From: Zelonia costaricensis
Lineage: Eukaryota > Euglenozoa > Kinetoplastea > Trypanosomatida > Trypanosomatidae
Length of the DNA stretch: 37,118 nucleotides
Assembly (NCBI GenBank): GCA_030849075.1
Contig: JASAOO010003441.1
Location: forward strand, 25,001-62,118
Direction: 5' to 3'
Below are positions 16,762 to 25,563 of this stretch, in pieces. How positions within the stretch are numbered: position 1 is the first letter of the stretch; every line of letters starts with the position of its first letter. The notes beneath the pieces were generated by a model that saw nothing but the letters and a program-made list of their open reading frames with translations, made no database searches and was not told the origin of the DNA. The translations under genes were made by a program, and so were the position numbers.

Positions 16762-18936
16762 ATGGAGCTTGTGCACCTTCAGCAGATTCTCGGCAGACAC
16801 GACGAGCGCGTTGCGCGCGTGTTCGTCCAGAACGTGCCCGAGCTGGGACTGCGCAAGATTGATGACTGCGTGCTCGAGTACCTGCTGAAGATGCTCGAGG
16901 GCCAGACGTCGTCTGAGTCGTACCTGCCGGAGGAGATCATCGAGGAGACGATGAAGCTGTACTTCCGCGAGTTCGACGTCTTCGGCGGCGCGGACGAGAA
17001 GCTGAACAAAAGCACGGCGGCCATCTGCCAGCAGATGCTGGCCGAGGGCATCACGAAGAAGCCCAGCGAGGAGTCGAGTCGGCTGGCCAGCGCCGTGAAC
17101 ATTGGGCGGCAGTACGAGGAGAGTCTGAAGCGCGCGACCATGATCAAGAGCGTGGGCAAGGTCACGACGGCGAACACGAACGAGGACTGGTCCTGGGAGA
17201 CGAAGCGGAGTGCCGCCAAGGACATGCGCAAGAAGCGCAAGGAGGACGAGAAGAAGGCAATGCTGGCCGAGGAGTACGAAGATTTCCTGCGCAAGCGCGG
17301 CATCGCGAGCGCCACGGCGGTGACGAAGCTGCACCACAAGGGCGAGGGCACCAACTACAGCACCGACATCCGCTGCGAGGCGATTCACATCCAACTGGGC
17401 AAGCAGGTGCTGCTCGACGAGACCGACCTGGTGCTGCTCACCGGCCACAAGTACGGCCTGATCGGCCGCAACGGCGCGGGTAAGACGACGCTGCTGCGGG
17501 CGCTGGCGGAGCGCGAACTGGAGGGCGTCAGTCCGTTCATGCAAATCCTGCACGTCGAGCAAGAGATCGTCGCCGGGATGGAGACGCCGCTGGAGGTGCT
17601 GCTCTCCACCGATGTGGAGCGGACGCAGCTGCTGCGCGAGGAGCAGGAGCTGCTGAAGCGCAACGACACGGAGGCGAACGCGCGACTGAACGACGTCTAC
17701 TCGCGGCTCGATGCGATCGACGCGCACAGCGCCGAGGCCCGCGGCGCCACGATCCTGCATGGTCTCAGCTTCACACAGGAGATGATGACGTCGCCGACCA
17801 AGAACCTGTCCGGTGGCTGGCGCATGCGTGTCGCCCTGGCGCGGGCGCTGTTCGTGGAGCCTGACGTGCTGCTGCTCGATGAGCCGACGAACCATCTCGA
17901 CCTCTTCGCCGTGCTGTGGCTCGAGCAGTTCCTGAAGGACTGGCAGAAGACGCTCGTCGTCGTCTCTCACTCCCGCACATTTCTCAACAACGTTTGCACC
18001 GAGGTCATTCACCTCGTTGGCCACCAGCTGCACTACTACACGGGCAACTACGACCAGTTCGAGATCACGCGCGTGGAGCAGGAGCGGCAGCAGAAGAAGC
18101 AGCACGCCGCGCAGGAGAAGCAGCGGGCCCACATTCAGGCCTTCATCGACAAGTTCCGCTACAACGCGAACCGCGCCAAGATGGCGCAGTCGCGCATCAA
18201 GGCGCTCGAGCGGATGGAGATGGTGGCCGACGTCGTCAGCGATCCGCAGTTCGCCTTCGCCTTCCCCGACGCGGAGCCGGTGTCTGGCAGCTTCATCGAG
18301 ATGGTGGACTGCGAGTTCGGCTACAAGCCCGGCGTGAGTCTCTTCAAGGACGTGAACATGGGCATCGACGAGAGCTCCCGCATCGTCCTCGTCGGCGCCA
18401 ACGGCGCTGGCAAGTCGACGTTCATGAACGTGTGCACGGGCCGCCTCGAGCCGCGCACGGGCACGGTGGTGCGCAACAAGAAGATCCGGGTGGCGCACTT
18501 TGCGCAGCACAACATGGAGAGCCTCACCCCGCAGCTCTCGTCCGTCGAGTTCCTGCGGAGCAAGTACCCCCAGATGGAGGACCAGCAGCTGCGCGCACAC
18601 CTTGGTAGCATGGGCCTGTCGGGCGACCGCGCGCTGCAGCCGATCTACACCCTCTCGGGGGGCCAGAAGTCGCGTCTTGTGCTGGCCTGGATTACTTTTC
18701 AGAAGCCGCACCTGCTGTTGCTCGATGAGCCGACGAACCACCTCGATATCGACACCGTGAATGCGCTGATCGAGGCGCTGCTGGCGTACAATGGCGGACT
18801 GCTTGTCATCTCGCACGACGAGTACTTCATCACGTCGCTCTGCGACGACATCTTCGTCTGCGAGGACACCACCGTGAAGAAGTTCGAGGGCGACTTCGCC
18901 GAGTACCGCAAGCACGTCATGAAGATGATGAAGTGA
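16762..18936 (+). CDS. ABC-F family ATPase, GCN20/ABCF3 type
   Basis: This 724-residue soluble ABC protein has two nucleotide-binding domains and no membrane segment, the ABC-F architecture of ribosome-associated translation factors. NBD1 has Walker A GRNGAGKTT (235-243), signature LSGGW (349-353) and Walker B LLLLDEP with D373/E374. NBD2 has Walker A GANGAGKST from 545, LSGGQ (631-635) and Walker B with D655/E656. Between them lies the charged ABC-F linker (about 430-490, EQERQQKKQHAAQEKQRAH). The roughly 200-residue N-terminus (helical first 100 residues, then a Lys/Glu-rich stretch) matches GCN20/ABCF3 rather than the shorter ABCF2. All catalytic motifs look intact. In yeast GCN20 helps GCN1 activate GCN2; whether that holds here is unknown. 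I recall the kinetoplastid name ABCF1 for the syntenic gene, which is not human ABCF1. Confidence 0.95.
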   Translation: MELVHLQQILGRHDERVARVFVQNVPELGLRKIDDCVLEYLLKMLEGQTSSESYLPEEIIEETMKLYFREFDVFGGADEKLNKSTAAICQQMLAEGITKKPSEESSRLASAVNIGRQYEESLKRATMIKSVGKVTTANTNEDWSWETKRSAAKDMRKKRKEDEKKAMLAEEYEDFLRKRGIASATAVTKLHHKGEGTNYSTDIRCEAIHIQLGKQVLLDETDLVLLTGHKYGLIGRNGAGKTTLLRALAERELEGVSPFMQILHVEQEIVAGMETPLEVLLSTDVERTQLLREEQELLKRNDTEANARLNDVYSRLDAIDAHSAEARGATILHGLSFTQEMMTSPTKNLSGGWRMRVALARALFVEPDVLLLDEPTNHLDLFAVLWLEQFLKDWQKTLVVVSHSRTFLNNVCTEVIHLVGHQLHYYTGNYDQFEITRVEQERQQKKQHAAQEKQRAHIQAFIDKFRYNANRAKMAQSRIKALERMEMVADVVSDPQFAFAFPDAEPVSGSFIEMVDCEFGYKPGVSLFKDVNMGIDESSRIVLVGANGAGKSTFMNVCTGRLEPRTGTVVRNKKIRVAHFAQHNMESLTPQLSSVEFLRSKYPQMEDQQLRAHLGSMGLSGDRALQPIYTLSGGQKSRLVLAWITFQKPHLLLLDEPTNHLDIDTVNALIEALLAYNGGLLVISHDEYFITSLCDDIFVCEDTTVKKFEGDFAEYRKHVMKMMK

Positions 18937-19451
18937 GAGCCCCGGGACAAGACGGGCCGGATGTCCGAGAGGTCGGCGGGGCGCGGAGGCTGGGGCGTGT
19001 TTCGCCGCGCGTGGATGCCGGCGTGCCGACCTTGAGGCGCCGAAAGGCAAGATAACCGTGTCTCTGTGGTTGCGTGTGTGTGTGTGTGTGTTGGTGTTCT
19101 AAGATTCTAACGAGGCGGTGGCATCCTCCCCTTCGCCCCCCCCTCTCTTTGTCACTGAACTAGGAGGCCACGAAGCGCACAACGGAAAGTACGCGTGCGC
19201 GTCAGCACGCACCAACCTGAGGGATACTCGCTCCCCCGTTATCCACCCCATCTGTGTGTGACTCGTACGCTGCGTCGCTCCCGTGTGCGCGGGTGTGCAC
19301 GGGTTCTTCTACAATGCTCCAGGACGTCGCCCGAGGCCTCCCTCGTAAGGGAAGCAACAAAAGAAAGCAAAGCGAAGATAGAGGTGGTGGTGAAGCAACA
19401 CCGCGGCGCCGATCACACGCCTGCAACGGGCGCGCGACATGACGGACGGCG

Positions 19452-19487
<36 letters not shown>

Positions 19488-19742
19488 ACCAGCAACGGGC
19501 AAGGCGTGCCACCGGCTCTCTACTACAGAGGCGACAGGCGGCGATGGCAGGGCTGAGGATGCAGAGCCGCACCCCCTCTGACTCGCTTGCGTTGCGCGTT
19601 GCACCTTGACTCAGCAACGCTTCCTCCCTCCGACCTCCGCCCCTCTCTCCGCACGGGTCCGAGCTCCAAGTCACACGACGGCAACGGGCAAGGAGCTTCT
19701 CAACCCCCCCGCCCCCCCCTCCCCACCCCCACACACACATTC
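18937..19742 (+). other. spacer ABCF to 19743 gene
   Basis: No gene seen. It contains a short TG run (19074-19090), the TG microsatellite at 19454-19486, a C/T-rich tract at 19619-19650 with AGs near 19662-19670, and C-rich/CA sequence up to the start codon. Confidence 0.5.
19454..19486 (+). repeat. TG microsatellite
   Basis: A pure GT run of about 33 bases in the spacer. Confidence 0.9.
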
Positions 19743-20201
19743 ATGTCTCAGCCAACCTCACCATCTCCTCCCACTCCCGCAGAACCTGCGGTCGAGGCGA
19801 GCGCGTCGCTCGAGTCCAACTTGGCGCTCCTCATGAAGGCGCTGCACGCAAACGGCTCCGACGAGTGGGCCGGCAAGCCGGCGCAGGAGACGTTCCAAGT
19901 CCGTTATAGAAGCTCAACGAGCACACCGACGACTGGCGGGGACGCGGACGCGGTGGCTGCCCACGACAATGAAGCATCCCTCGATGCGCTCATGTCCCAC
20001 TACGTCCAGGCCGTCCGCGGGCTGCGCGAGTACGACGCGCGCGCCGCGTCCGGCGCTGAGGCACCACCACGACCACCGGCAGCGGACGACGCGGCGACGG
20101 CGGGTGGCGACTCCGCAGACGTGGCCGACCTCCTCGCCGCGCTCGATGCGCTACCACCGCTCACGATGCCCGCCCCGCCCTCACAAGCGGCGCCTCAGTG
20201 A
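19743..20201 (+). CDS. small acidic protein of unknown function
   Basis: The ATG at 19743 gives 152 residues; the frame is open from 19587 without an earlier ATG near the pyrimidine-rich leader. I do not recognise the protein. It begins with a Ser/Pro/Thr-rich stretch, then has a helix-like segment SLESNLALLMKALHANGSDEW, a second helical stretch DALMSHYVQAVRGLREYDAR, an Ala/Pro/Asp-rich linker, and ends near DVADLLAALDALPPL. It is acidic, with no membrane segment and no enzyme motif. Codon composition and the three leucine-rich helices argue for a real gene, but its small size and low-complexity ends leave doubt. Confidence 0.6.
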   Translation: MSQPTSPSPPTPAEPAVEASASLESNLALLMKALHANGSDEWAGKPAQETFQVRYRSSTSTPTTGGDADAVAAHDNEASLDALMSHYVQAVRGLREYDARAASGAEAPPRPPAADDAATAGGDSADVADLLAALDALPPLTMPAPPSQAAPQ

Positions 20202-20705
20202 AGGAAAGGAGCAGGCGCGCGTGTTCTTGGGGCTGGGCGTGTGTGCGTGGTGGGCTGCGACCCCCCCTCCCTCCCCTCGTCCTCTCCTCCCACTTCCACG
20301 ACGCAGACGAGCAAACGAATAAAGAGGGAGCCACCGCCGTACCGGAGATGCACGTGACGGAGAGGGCGCGCGCGGCTTGGGGAAGCCGCGGTGTGATGTG
20401 CGTGGCACCTCCTCCGCCTCGCCTCGCCTCGTCGTCTCAGCCAGCTCTCGCAATCAGCAAGCTTCATCCTGTCTGCTCTCCCCCCCCTCACACAACACCG
20501 CCGCAAGGCACCTCACGAGGAATTCGTTCGTTCCACCCTACCCCCCTCCCCCTGCGAATTCTCAAGGACGCGCACTGCGGACCTTGCGCAGCTCGAACAC
20601 GACCTCCATAGAGATACTCACATACACACACATACATACACGCGTACATGCACACACGCGAACCGCGTACTTACGCAGCCCAGATAGCCACACCTGAAAT
20701 CATTC
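20202..20705 (+). other. spacer 19743 gene to Eco1-like gene
   Basis: No gene seen. C/T-rich tracts occur at about 20260-20298 and 20528-20560, followed by a CA/TA-rich stretch (20618-20645) and AG at 20676-20677, a plausible splice acceptor about 29 bases before the start codon. Confidence 0.5.
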
Positions 20706-22730
20706 ATGCCCACAGCGACTTCCGGCATCATGGGCGACGCACCGCCGAAGCGGCAGTCCACACTCCTCTCCTTCTTGACCGCTTCCGCACCAGCAGCACG
20801 GTCAGCGCCCTCTGCGCCGCGGACAGAGGGCACGGCTGGGTGCAGCTCTTCTCCAGCCTCCTCCGACGTCGCCACGCCACCCACACCGGCCGCAGCTCGC
20901 CGTCGCAGTCGAACAGGCGAGGTTCAACCTCGGCGTGCTGCGCGCCACGTCATCGATCGCGCCGGTGCAGAGGGCTGCACAGACGACGACGACGACGATC
21001 TTCGGTTGGCTGACGTGCTCTTCGCCTCCGCGCCATTTGTTGCAGAGGAGCAGCGGCGCGCGCGGGCACCACCACCACGCGGAGCAGGACCTGGCCCTGT
21101 TGTCGCCGCGAACCCTTCCGTGCCACCCCCACCACCGCCGCGGCCGCCGCCGCGCCGCACGCAGACGACGCTGGACTTTGGGCAGTCCCGCCCCGGACGC
21201 GTCACGAGGTGCCCGCGCTGCCGAATGCGCTACACAGCCGCCGCGGAGGAGGACGTGGCGCTGCATCGTCGATTCTGCCGGGCAGAGTGCCAGCGACTGC
21301 GGCGGCGACTGCGGCTGGGCAGCGATCTGGGCAGCGATCTGCGCCACGACCCGTGCCCTCCCGCCTCCGTGTCGCGCACACACCCCACTGCACGTAGCCC
21401 AGCGCCAGACTCGGTGCCTGCGTCGTCCGCGTCCTCTGCGGCGTTGGCGCACGCAGCGGGCCTGCTGGCGGCGCTGGCGGACTCGAGCGCGTCGCAGGGT
21501 CTCGCGCATCGACGCATGGCGGGCGCTAGTCTGGCCTCGCGCACAAGCGGCGCTGCGGGTGGACAGCGGAGCTCCAAAGCTGCGCGACGTGGCTCTGTGC
21601 GCACTGGCAGCATCAGCTGCGCAGACAGCGTCAGTGGCGGTGCGTGCGGTGACCGGGCGGAGGCGTTTACATGCAGTCGCGTGCCGGCTATCGTCAAGCC
21701 GCTCACGGGGCCAACAGGCAGCAGTCCGGCGTTGGACGTCTTCCATCTTCGCGTCGACGCTCGCCGCCTCGTGAGCGAGGACGGCTCCAGCACCGCATGC
21801 ACGGCGGCGCCGTCTCCGGCGACGGCCAACGCGGCCCGCGTCACGGCGCTGCTGGAGGGACTGGGCTTCGCGCCCGTGCTTCTCTCCGCCGCTGATGCAC
21901 GCGCTGGGGCATCCAGTGCGACCGCATTAGCGCCGGACACCGACGCCACCGTGCACGTTGTGTGCGTCGTAGACCCTCTCCTGCAGCGGCTGCTTGCGGC
22001 TGTTGCGGGGCAGGCCCGGGTGCGCGAGCAGGACCCGGAGCTGTGCGTGGACGAGCGACTAGACGGCTCCATCTTGTGCAGCACGCAGCGGCACTTCACG
22101 CAGGGCGACGTGGCAGGGCTCTGGGCGTGCGCGCCGGCGGAGTGGAGCGCGGCGCAGGCGGCGTGGGAGACGACCACCGCCGCCCCTTTTGCCTCCGCCG
22201 AGCACACCGTGCAGGCGTTCTTTGCGAAGCGCACCAGCATCGCCGTGGTTGGCACAGTCGCTGCGTCCTCAACCGCAGCAGGCGCGGCGGCGTGCGTCGA
22301 CGGCGAGGTGCAGGCCGCGGAGGCGCGGTGTCGGCAGGCGCTCGCCACGGCACTGCGCGGTCTCGCGCAGCATCTCGTGTACGGCACACCGCTGTGGCCG
22401 GCCACGCAGCTCTCCTTCGCCCACGCGGCCCTCGCCGCGCCGTCGAGCCCGGGCCGAGGCGCCGTGGAGGAGGCGCTGTCGTTCATTGCCAAAACGCACG
22501 GCGCCGCAACCGGCGCCGGCATCTCCGTTCCACCCCCGCGACAGGACCTCTCGCAGGCCTTCTCGCTCTACACGCACGATGACGGCGAACTCGATGTCGA
22601 AGACGAAGGCTCAGCGCACGGCGGGGAGGAGCGCACGGAGTTGAGATGGCGGGTGTCAAGAGCGCGTGCAAGCAGTGAGGACAGCGCGTTGGCGGAGGCG
22701 CGGTGCGGCGCGGGTGACCGACGGGGCTGA
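20706..22730 (+). CDS. Eco1/ESCO-like cohesin acetyltransferase, divergent
   Basis: The protein has 674 residues (a second ATG is nine codons in). It carries two PCNA-interaction-like motifs: Q17-STLLSFL near the N-terminus and Q153-TTLDFGQ. The second leads directly into RCPRCRMRYTAAAEEDVALH, with zinc ligands C169, C172, H187 and C191. PIP-like QxxL followed by C-x2-C-x14-H-x3-(H/C) is the signature of Eco1/ESCO, which acetylates SMC3 to lock sister-chromatid cohesion during S phase. The C-terminal region has a further Eco1-like block around residues 545-600: a helix, then LVYGTPLWPATQLSF, comparable to the family YG-x-x-L-x-x-x-x-(I/L)-(A/S)-F element. The long middle is low complexity. 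The acetyl-CoA R-x-x-G-I-A loop expected before that block is not visible, so activity is uncertain. Confidence 0.8.
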   Translation: MPTATSGIMGDAPPKRQSTLLSFLTASAPAARSAPSAPRTEGTAGCSSSPASSDVATPPTPAAARRRSRTGEVQPRRAARHVIDRAGAEGCTDDDDDDLRLADVLFASAPFVAEEQRRARAPPPRGAGPGPVVAANPSVPPPPPPRPPPRRTQTTLDFGQSRPGRVTRCPRCRMRYTAAAEEDVALHRRFCRAECQRLRRRLRLGSDLGSDLRHDPCPPASVSRTHPTARSPAPDSVPASSASSAALAHAAGLLAALADSSASQGLAHRRMAGASLASRTSGAAGGQRSSKAARRGSVRTGSISCADSVSGGACGDRAEAFTCSRVPAIVKPLTGPTGSSPALDVFHLRVDARRLVSEDGSSTACTAAPSPATANAARVTALLEGLGFAPVLLSAADARAGASSATALAPDTDATVHVVCVVDPLLQRLLAAVAGQARVREQDPELCVDERLDGSILCSTQRHFTQGDVAGLWACAPAEWSAAQAAWETTTAAPFASAEHTVQAFFAKRTSIAVVGTVAASSTAAGAAACVDGEVQAAEARCRQALATALRGLAQHLVYGTPLWPATQLSFAHAALAAPSSPGRGAVEEALSFIAKTHGAATGAGISVPPPRQDLSQAFSLYTHDDGELDVEDEGSAHGGEERTELRWRVSRARASSEDSALAEARCGAGDRRG

Positions 22731-23680
22731 CACCGGACGGCGATGCGTGAGTCTCACACTGACTCGCGGCTGCAAGTGCGCAGGGTGCGAAGGACTTCCA
22801 TCGCCCGTGACGTCCGCCGTTGGCGTGGTTGGCACATTCCCATACAACAACTAAACTCGATAGAATCGCTGCTCGCACCTGGACGCTGCATGGAGAAAAC
22901 ACACACACACACACAAATACAGACACACACAAGCATGCAGCGCTCCCTCCTTCTTCGACGTTGCCACCGCGGCGGTGCTGCCCCGCGCAGCCTCGCGTAC
23001 GTGTGCACCAGAAGACGCCGGGGAGGCGGGGAGGGGCGGAAGGTGCTTCGTCGAGTGTCCACGCGTGAGGTGCAAAGACGTGCCCTCCTCCGCCTCTACC
23101 TCCAGAGAGCGGGTCACGCGCGTCCGTGTTTGCGTGTGTGTGGGTGTGTGAGGAGTGAGGCCCAGTGGAGACCAGATTTCCGTGCATTTCACATACAAAC
23201 CCCCCTTCAAACCAAAACGCCCGCCTCGAGGAGAACGAAGAAGCCTGAAGAACAACACGCTTTCCGGCCCTTCTCATCCCGCCCTGGTCTGCTCGCTGAC
23301 GTGCCGCCACGTACGGCGTGCACGTCCATCTCTTACTCACCCACCTGCCCGTCCACCTGCGCCCAAAGCACAGACCTGCTTCCGCTCATGGCAGCTTCAT
23401 CGTGAAGTGCGTGCTCGTGCGTCGAGCTGAACGCCGGCTTCGAGTCTTCACGCCCCCACTCCCTTGCCTTACCTTCCCTGTCCCTCCCTGCACCGCTTTC
23501 ACGCACGCTCTCCTCCATCGGGGCTGTACCGACACTCAACTCGCCCCCCCCCCTCCCCCGCTCTCCTCCTTGTACGAGTGTGGCTGTCTGCACCGCCAGA
23601 GCACCCCTTCATTCTTCTGTTTCCACACGCTCTCTTGCAACACGGCATCAGCCCGACACGCTCTCTTGAGCTCTCGCATA

Positions 23681-23734
<54 letters not shown>

Positions 23735-23765
23735 GCCCTCGCGCTCGCACGTAGGCGTATTCGCC
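22731..23765 (+). other. spacer Eco1-like gene to U2AF35
   Basis: No gene seen in 1.0 kb. It contains a CA run at about 22899-22915, C/T-rich stretches at 23450-23575, the long CA microsatellite at 23684-23732 and an AG at 23753-23754 just before the U2AF35 start. Confidence 0.5.
23684..23732 (+). repeat. CA microsatellite before U2AF35
   Basis: A pure CA run of about 49 bases ends 34 bases upstream of the U2AF35 ATG, between a C/T-rich region and the presumed acceptor AG at 23753-23754. Confidence 0.93.
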
Positions 23766-24395
23766 ATGATGGCGCAGCCTGAGCGGTGCGCCTTCTTCTC
23801 GAAGATGGGTGCGTGCCGGCACGGTGAGCTTTGCACCAAGCTGCACTACCACCCCGACACCTCCCCCACGGTGCTCTTTCCACTGATGTACCCCAACCCG
23901 CACGCCATCGCCCACATCAAGGACCGCGAGTGGGACGTGGAGTTCGACAAGCGCTACCTCAAGAAGCACTTCGAGCACTTCTACAAAGAGGTGTGGCGCA
24001 CCTTCATGGAGTTCGGCCGCATCGCAGAGCTGCGCGTCGTCAGCAACCTTGGCGACCACCTCCTCGGCAACGTGTATATCCGCTTCGAGGACCCGCAGGT
24101 GGCCTCGCGCATCGTGTCGGAGCTGCGCGGCAAGAAGTTGAACGAGATCATCGTGCTGCCGGAGCTGTCGCCCGTCACGAACTTTGCGGAGGCGTGCTGC
24201 AAGGAAGATCTCGAGGACCGCTGCCAGCGCGCGGAGCAGTGCAACTACCTGCACATCATGCGCGTCTCGCGCCGGCTGCTGGAGAAGCTCGAGAAGGAGC
24301 AGTCCAAGTACTGGCGCAAGAAGGAGCGCCGCGACGAGATCAGTGGCACCAGCGAACGCAAGCGCAGCCGTTCCCACTCCCCCGCTGACTACTAA
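23766..24395 (+). CDS. U2AF35: U2 auxiliary factor small subunit (U2AF35)
   Basis: U2AF35 recognises the AG at the 3' splice site; in trypanosomatids that means mainly spliced-leader trans-splicing. The 209-residue protein has the family layout. Zinc finger 1 is C8-x8-C17-x5-C23-x3-H27, followed by the UHM/RRM-like domain (about residues 45-135, with EFGRIAELRVVSNLGDHLLG and VYIRFEDPQVASRIV). Zinc finger 2 is C145-x7-C153-x5-C159-x3-H163, with the same spacing as the human protein. The C-terminus is short and basic and ends with an RS-like SERKRSRSHSPADY instead of a long RS domain. ATGs at 23766 and 23769 are adjacent; either gives the same protein less one Met. The identity is secure. Confidence 0.96.
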   Translation: MMAQPERCAFFSKMGACRHGELCTKLHYHPDTSPTVLFPLMYPNPHAIAHIKDREWDVEFDKRYLKKHFEHFYKEVWRTFMEFGRIAELRVVSNLGDHLLGNVYIRFEDPQVASRIVSELRGKKLNEIIVLPELSPVTNFAEACCKEDLEDRCQRAEQCNYLHIMRVSRRLLEKLEKEQSKYWRKKERRDEISGTSERKRSRSHSPADY

Positions 24396-25563
24396 GACGA
24401 GCGCGCCTGCGCACGTGCTCGTGTCGGGCTGAGCGGTTCGCGCGGACGCTGCCGTCCATCCACGTTGACGCCGAGAGGGGAGTTGTGTGGGTGAGTGGGG
24501 GGAGCGGGCGGGCGGGCAGCCACCACCTGCGCGGCGGCTCTCCGCGCCAGTTGGAACGAGTTTGTGCGTGTCGCGCGCGTGTGTATGTGTGCGTGTGTGT
24601 GTGTGTGTGGCGGTTATTGCGTTCCAGGAGTTGTGTTGCGCAGCACCCTTGAGGTTCTGGTTGACGGTGTTGGTGGGAGGGGGGGGGTATAGAGAGCCAC
24701 GGGGGACGCAGCCGGGGCCAGGGCTGAGCATCCCCCATCCCCCCTACCCCTCACTTCGCGTGCGTGTGAACACACACACACACACACACACACATATGCA
24801 CGCAATCCGGCAGAAGGCGATGAGCATTGATCGATCAGTTAAGCTCTCCGACGCTTCCGTCAGCGCATGCGCTGATATACAGACAGGTAATGAAGAAAAG
24901 ACCAAACAGACGAACGCAGCTGCAGTGCCGGGCACTGCTGCCTTTCCAGTGCCCACACAGAGACACATACACACACACACACACACAACATGCGAGGATC
25001 GATGCGGTAGGTGTGTGTGTGTGTGGTGTGTAGCGTTTTGAGGCTCTTCTACGCAAAGGAACGGCAGTGTGCCCGCTTCGGGCCTGGGTGTGCGTGTGCG
25101 CGCGCGCGCACGTCCCTCCCTGAACAGTACCCCTCCCCCTCCTCCTCATTCTCAACCACCCAACGCACGCTCCTCCTCCTCCCCCCTCCCCGTCCCCCCC
25201 GCGCCATCCTCTCACGTTCGCCGTCGCCGCCATCGCCGTCTTCTCTCCGTGTTCCCACGCGTGCAAGAGAGAGTACCGCGTCACTTCGTACGACTCCACC
25301 ACCCGCCTTCCAGCTTCTCTTGCTTTCCCCCCGCGTAACGCCAAAACGAACGCCACTGCTGCGCTCCCTCCATCTATTCCTTTTCGCCTCGGCACACACA
25401 CACACATCCCGCTGCGCACCAGTCGACTTGCCAGACACGCGACACAGCACGCAAAGAAGTAAAGTAGAACTAACAACAACAACATCAGCAACACCAGCGC
25501 ACGTCCGCGCACGCACGCACATCTCGAGCTTGAAACGAAGGAAGATAAAGAGAAGAACCAAAG
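24396..25563 (+). other. spacer U2AF35 to P5CDH
   Basis: No gene seen in 1.17 kb. It holds TG runs near 24593-24609 and 25011-25024, CA runs at 24770-24794 and 24968-24988, a G-rich block at 24671-24687, long C/T tracts at 25130-25210 and a tract at 25362-25390 followed by AG at 25421-25422, a good acceptor candidate for P5CDH. An ACAACAACAAC stretch lies at about 25473-25483. Confidence 0.55.
24770..24794 (+). repeat. CA microsatellite
   Basis: A pure CA run of about 25 bases in the intergenic spacer. Confidence 0.85.

Noticed and set aside
16735..19050. 771-codon open frame on the minus strand
   Set aside because: It is antisense to the ABCF gene, its translation is Leu/Val/His/Arg-rich without motifs, and it arises from GC-rich codon bias on the coding strand.
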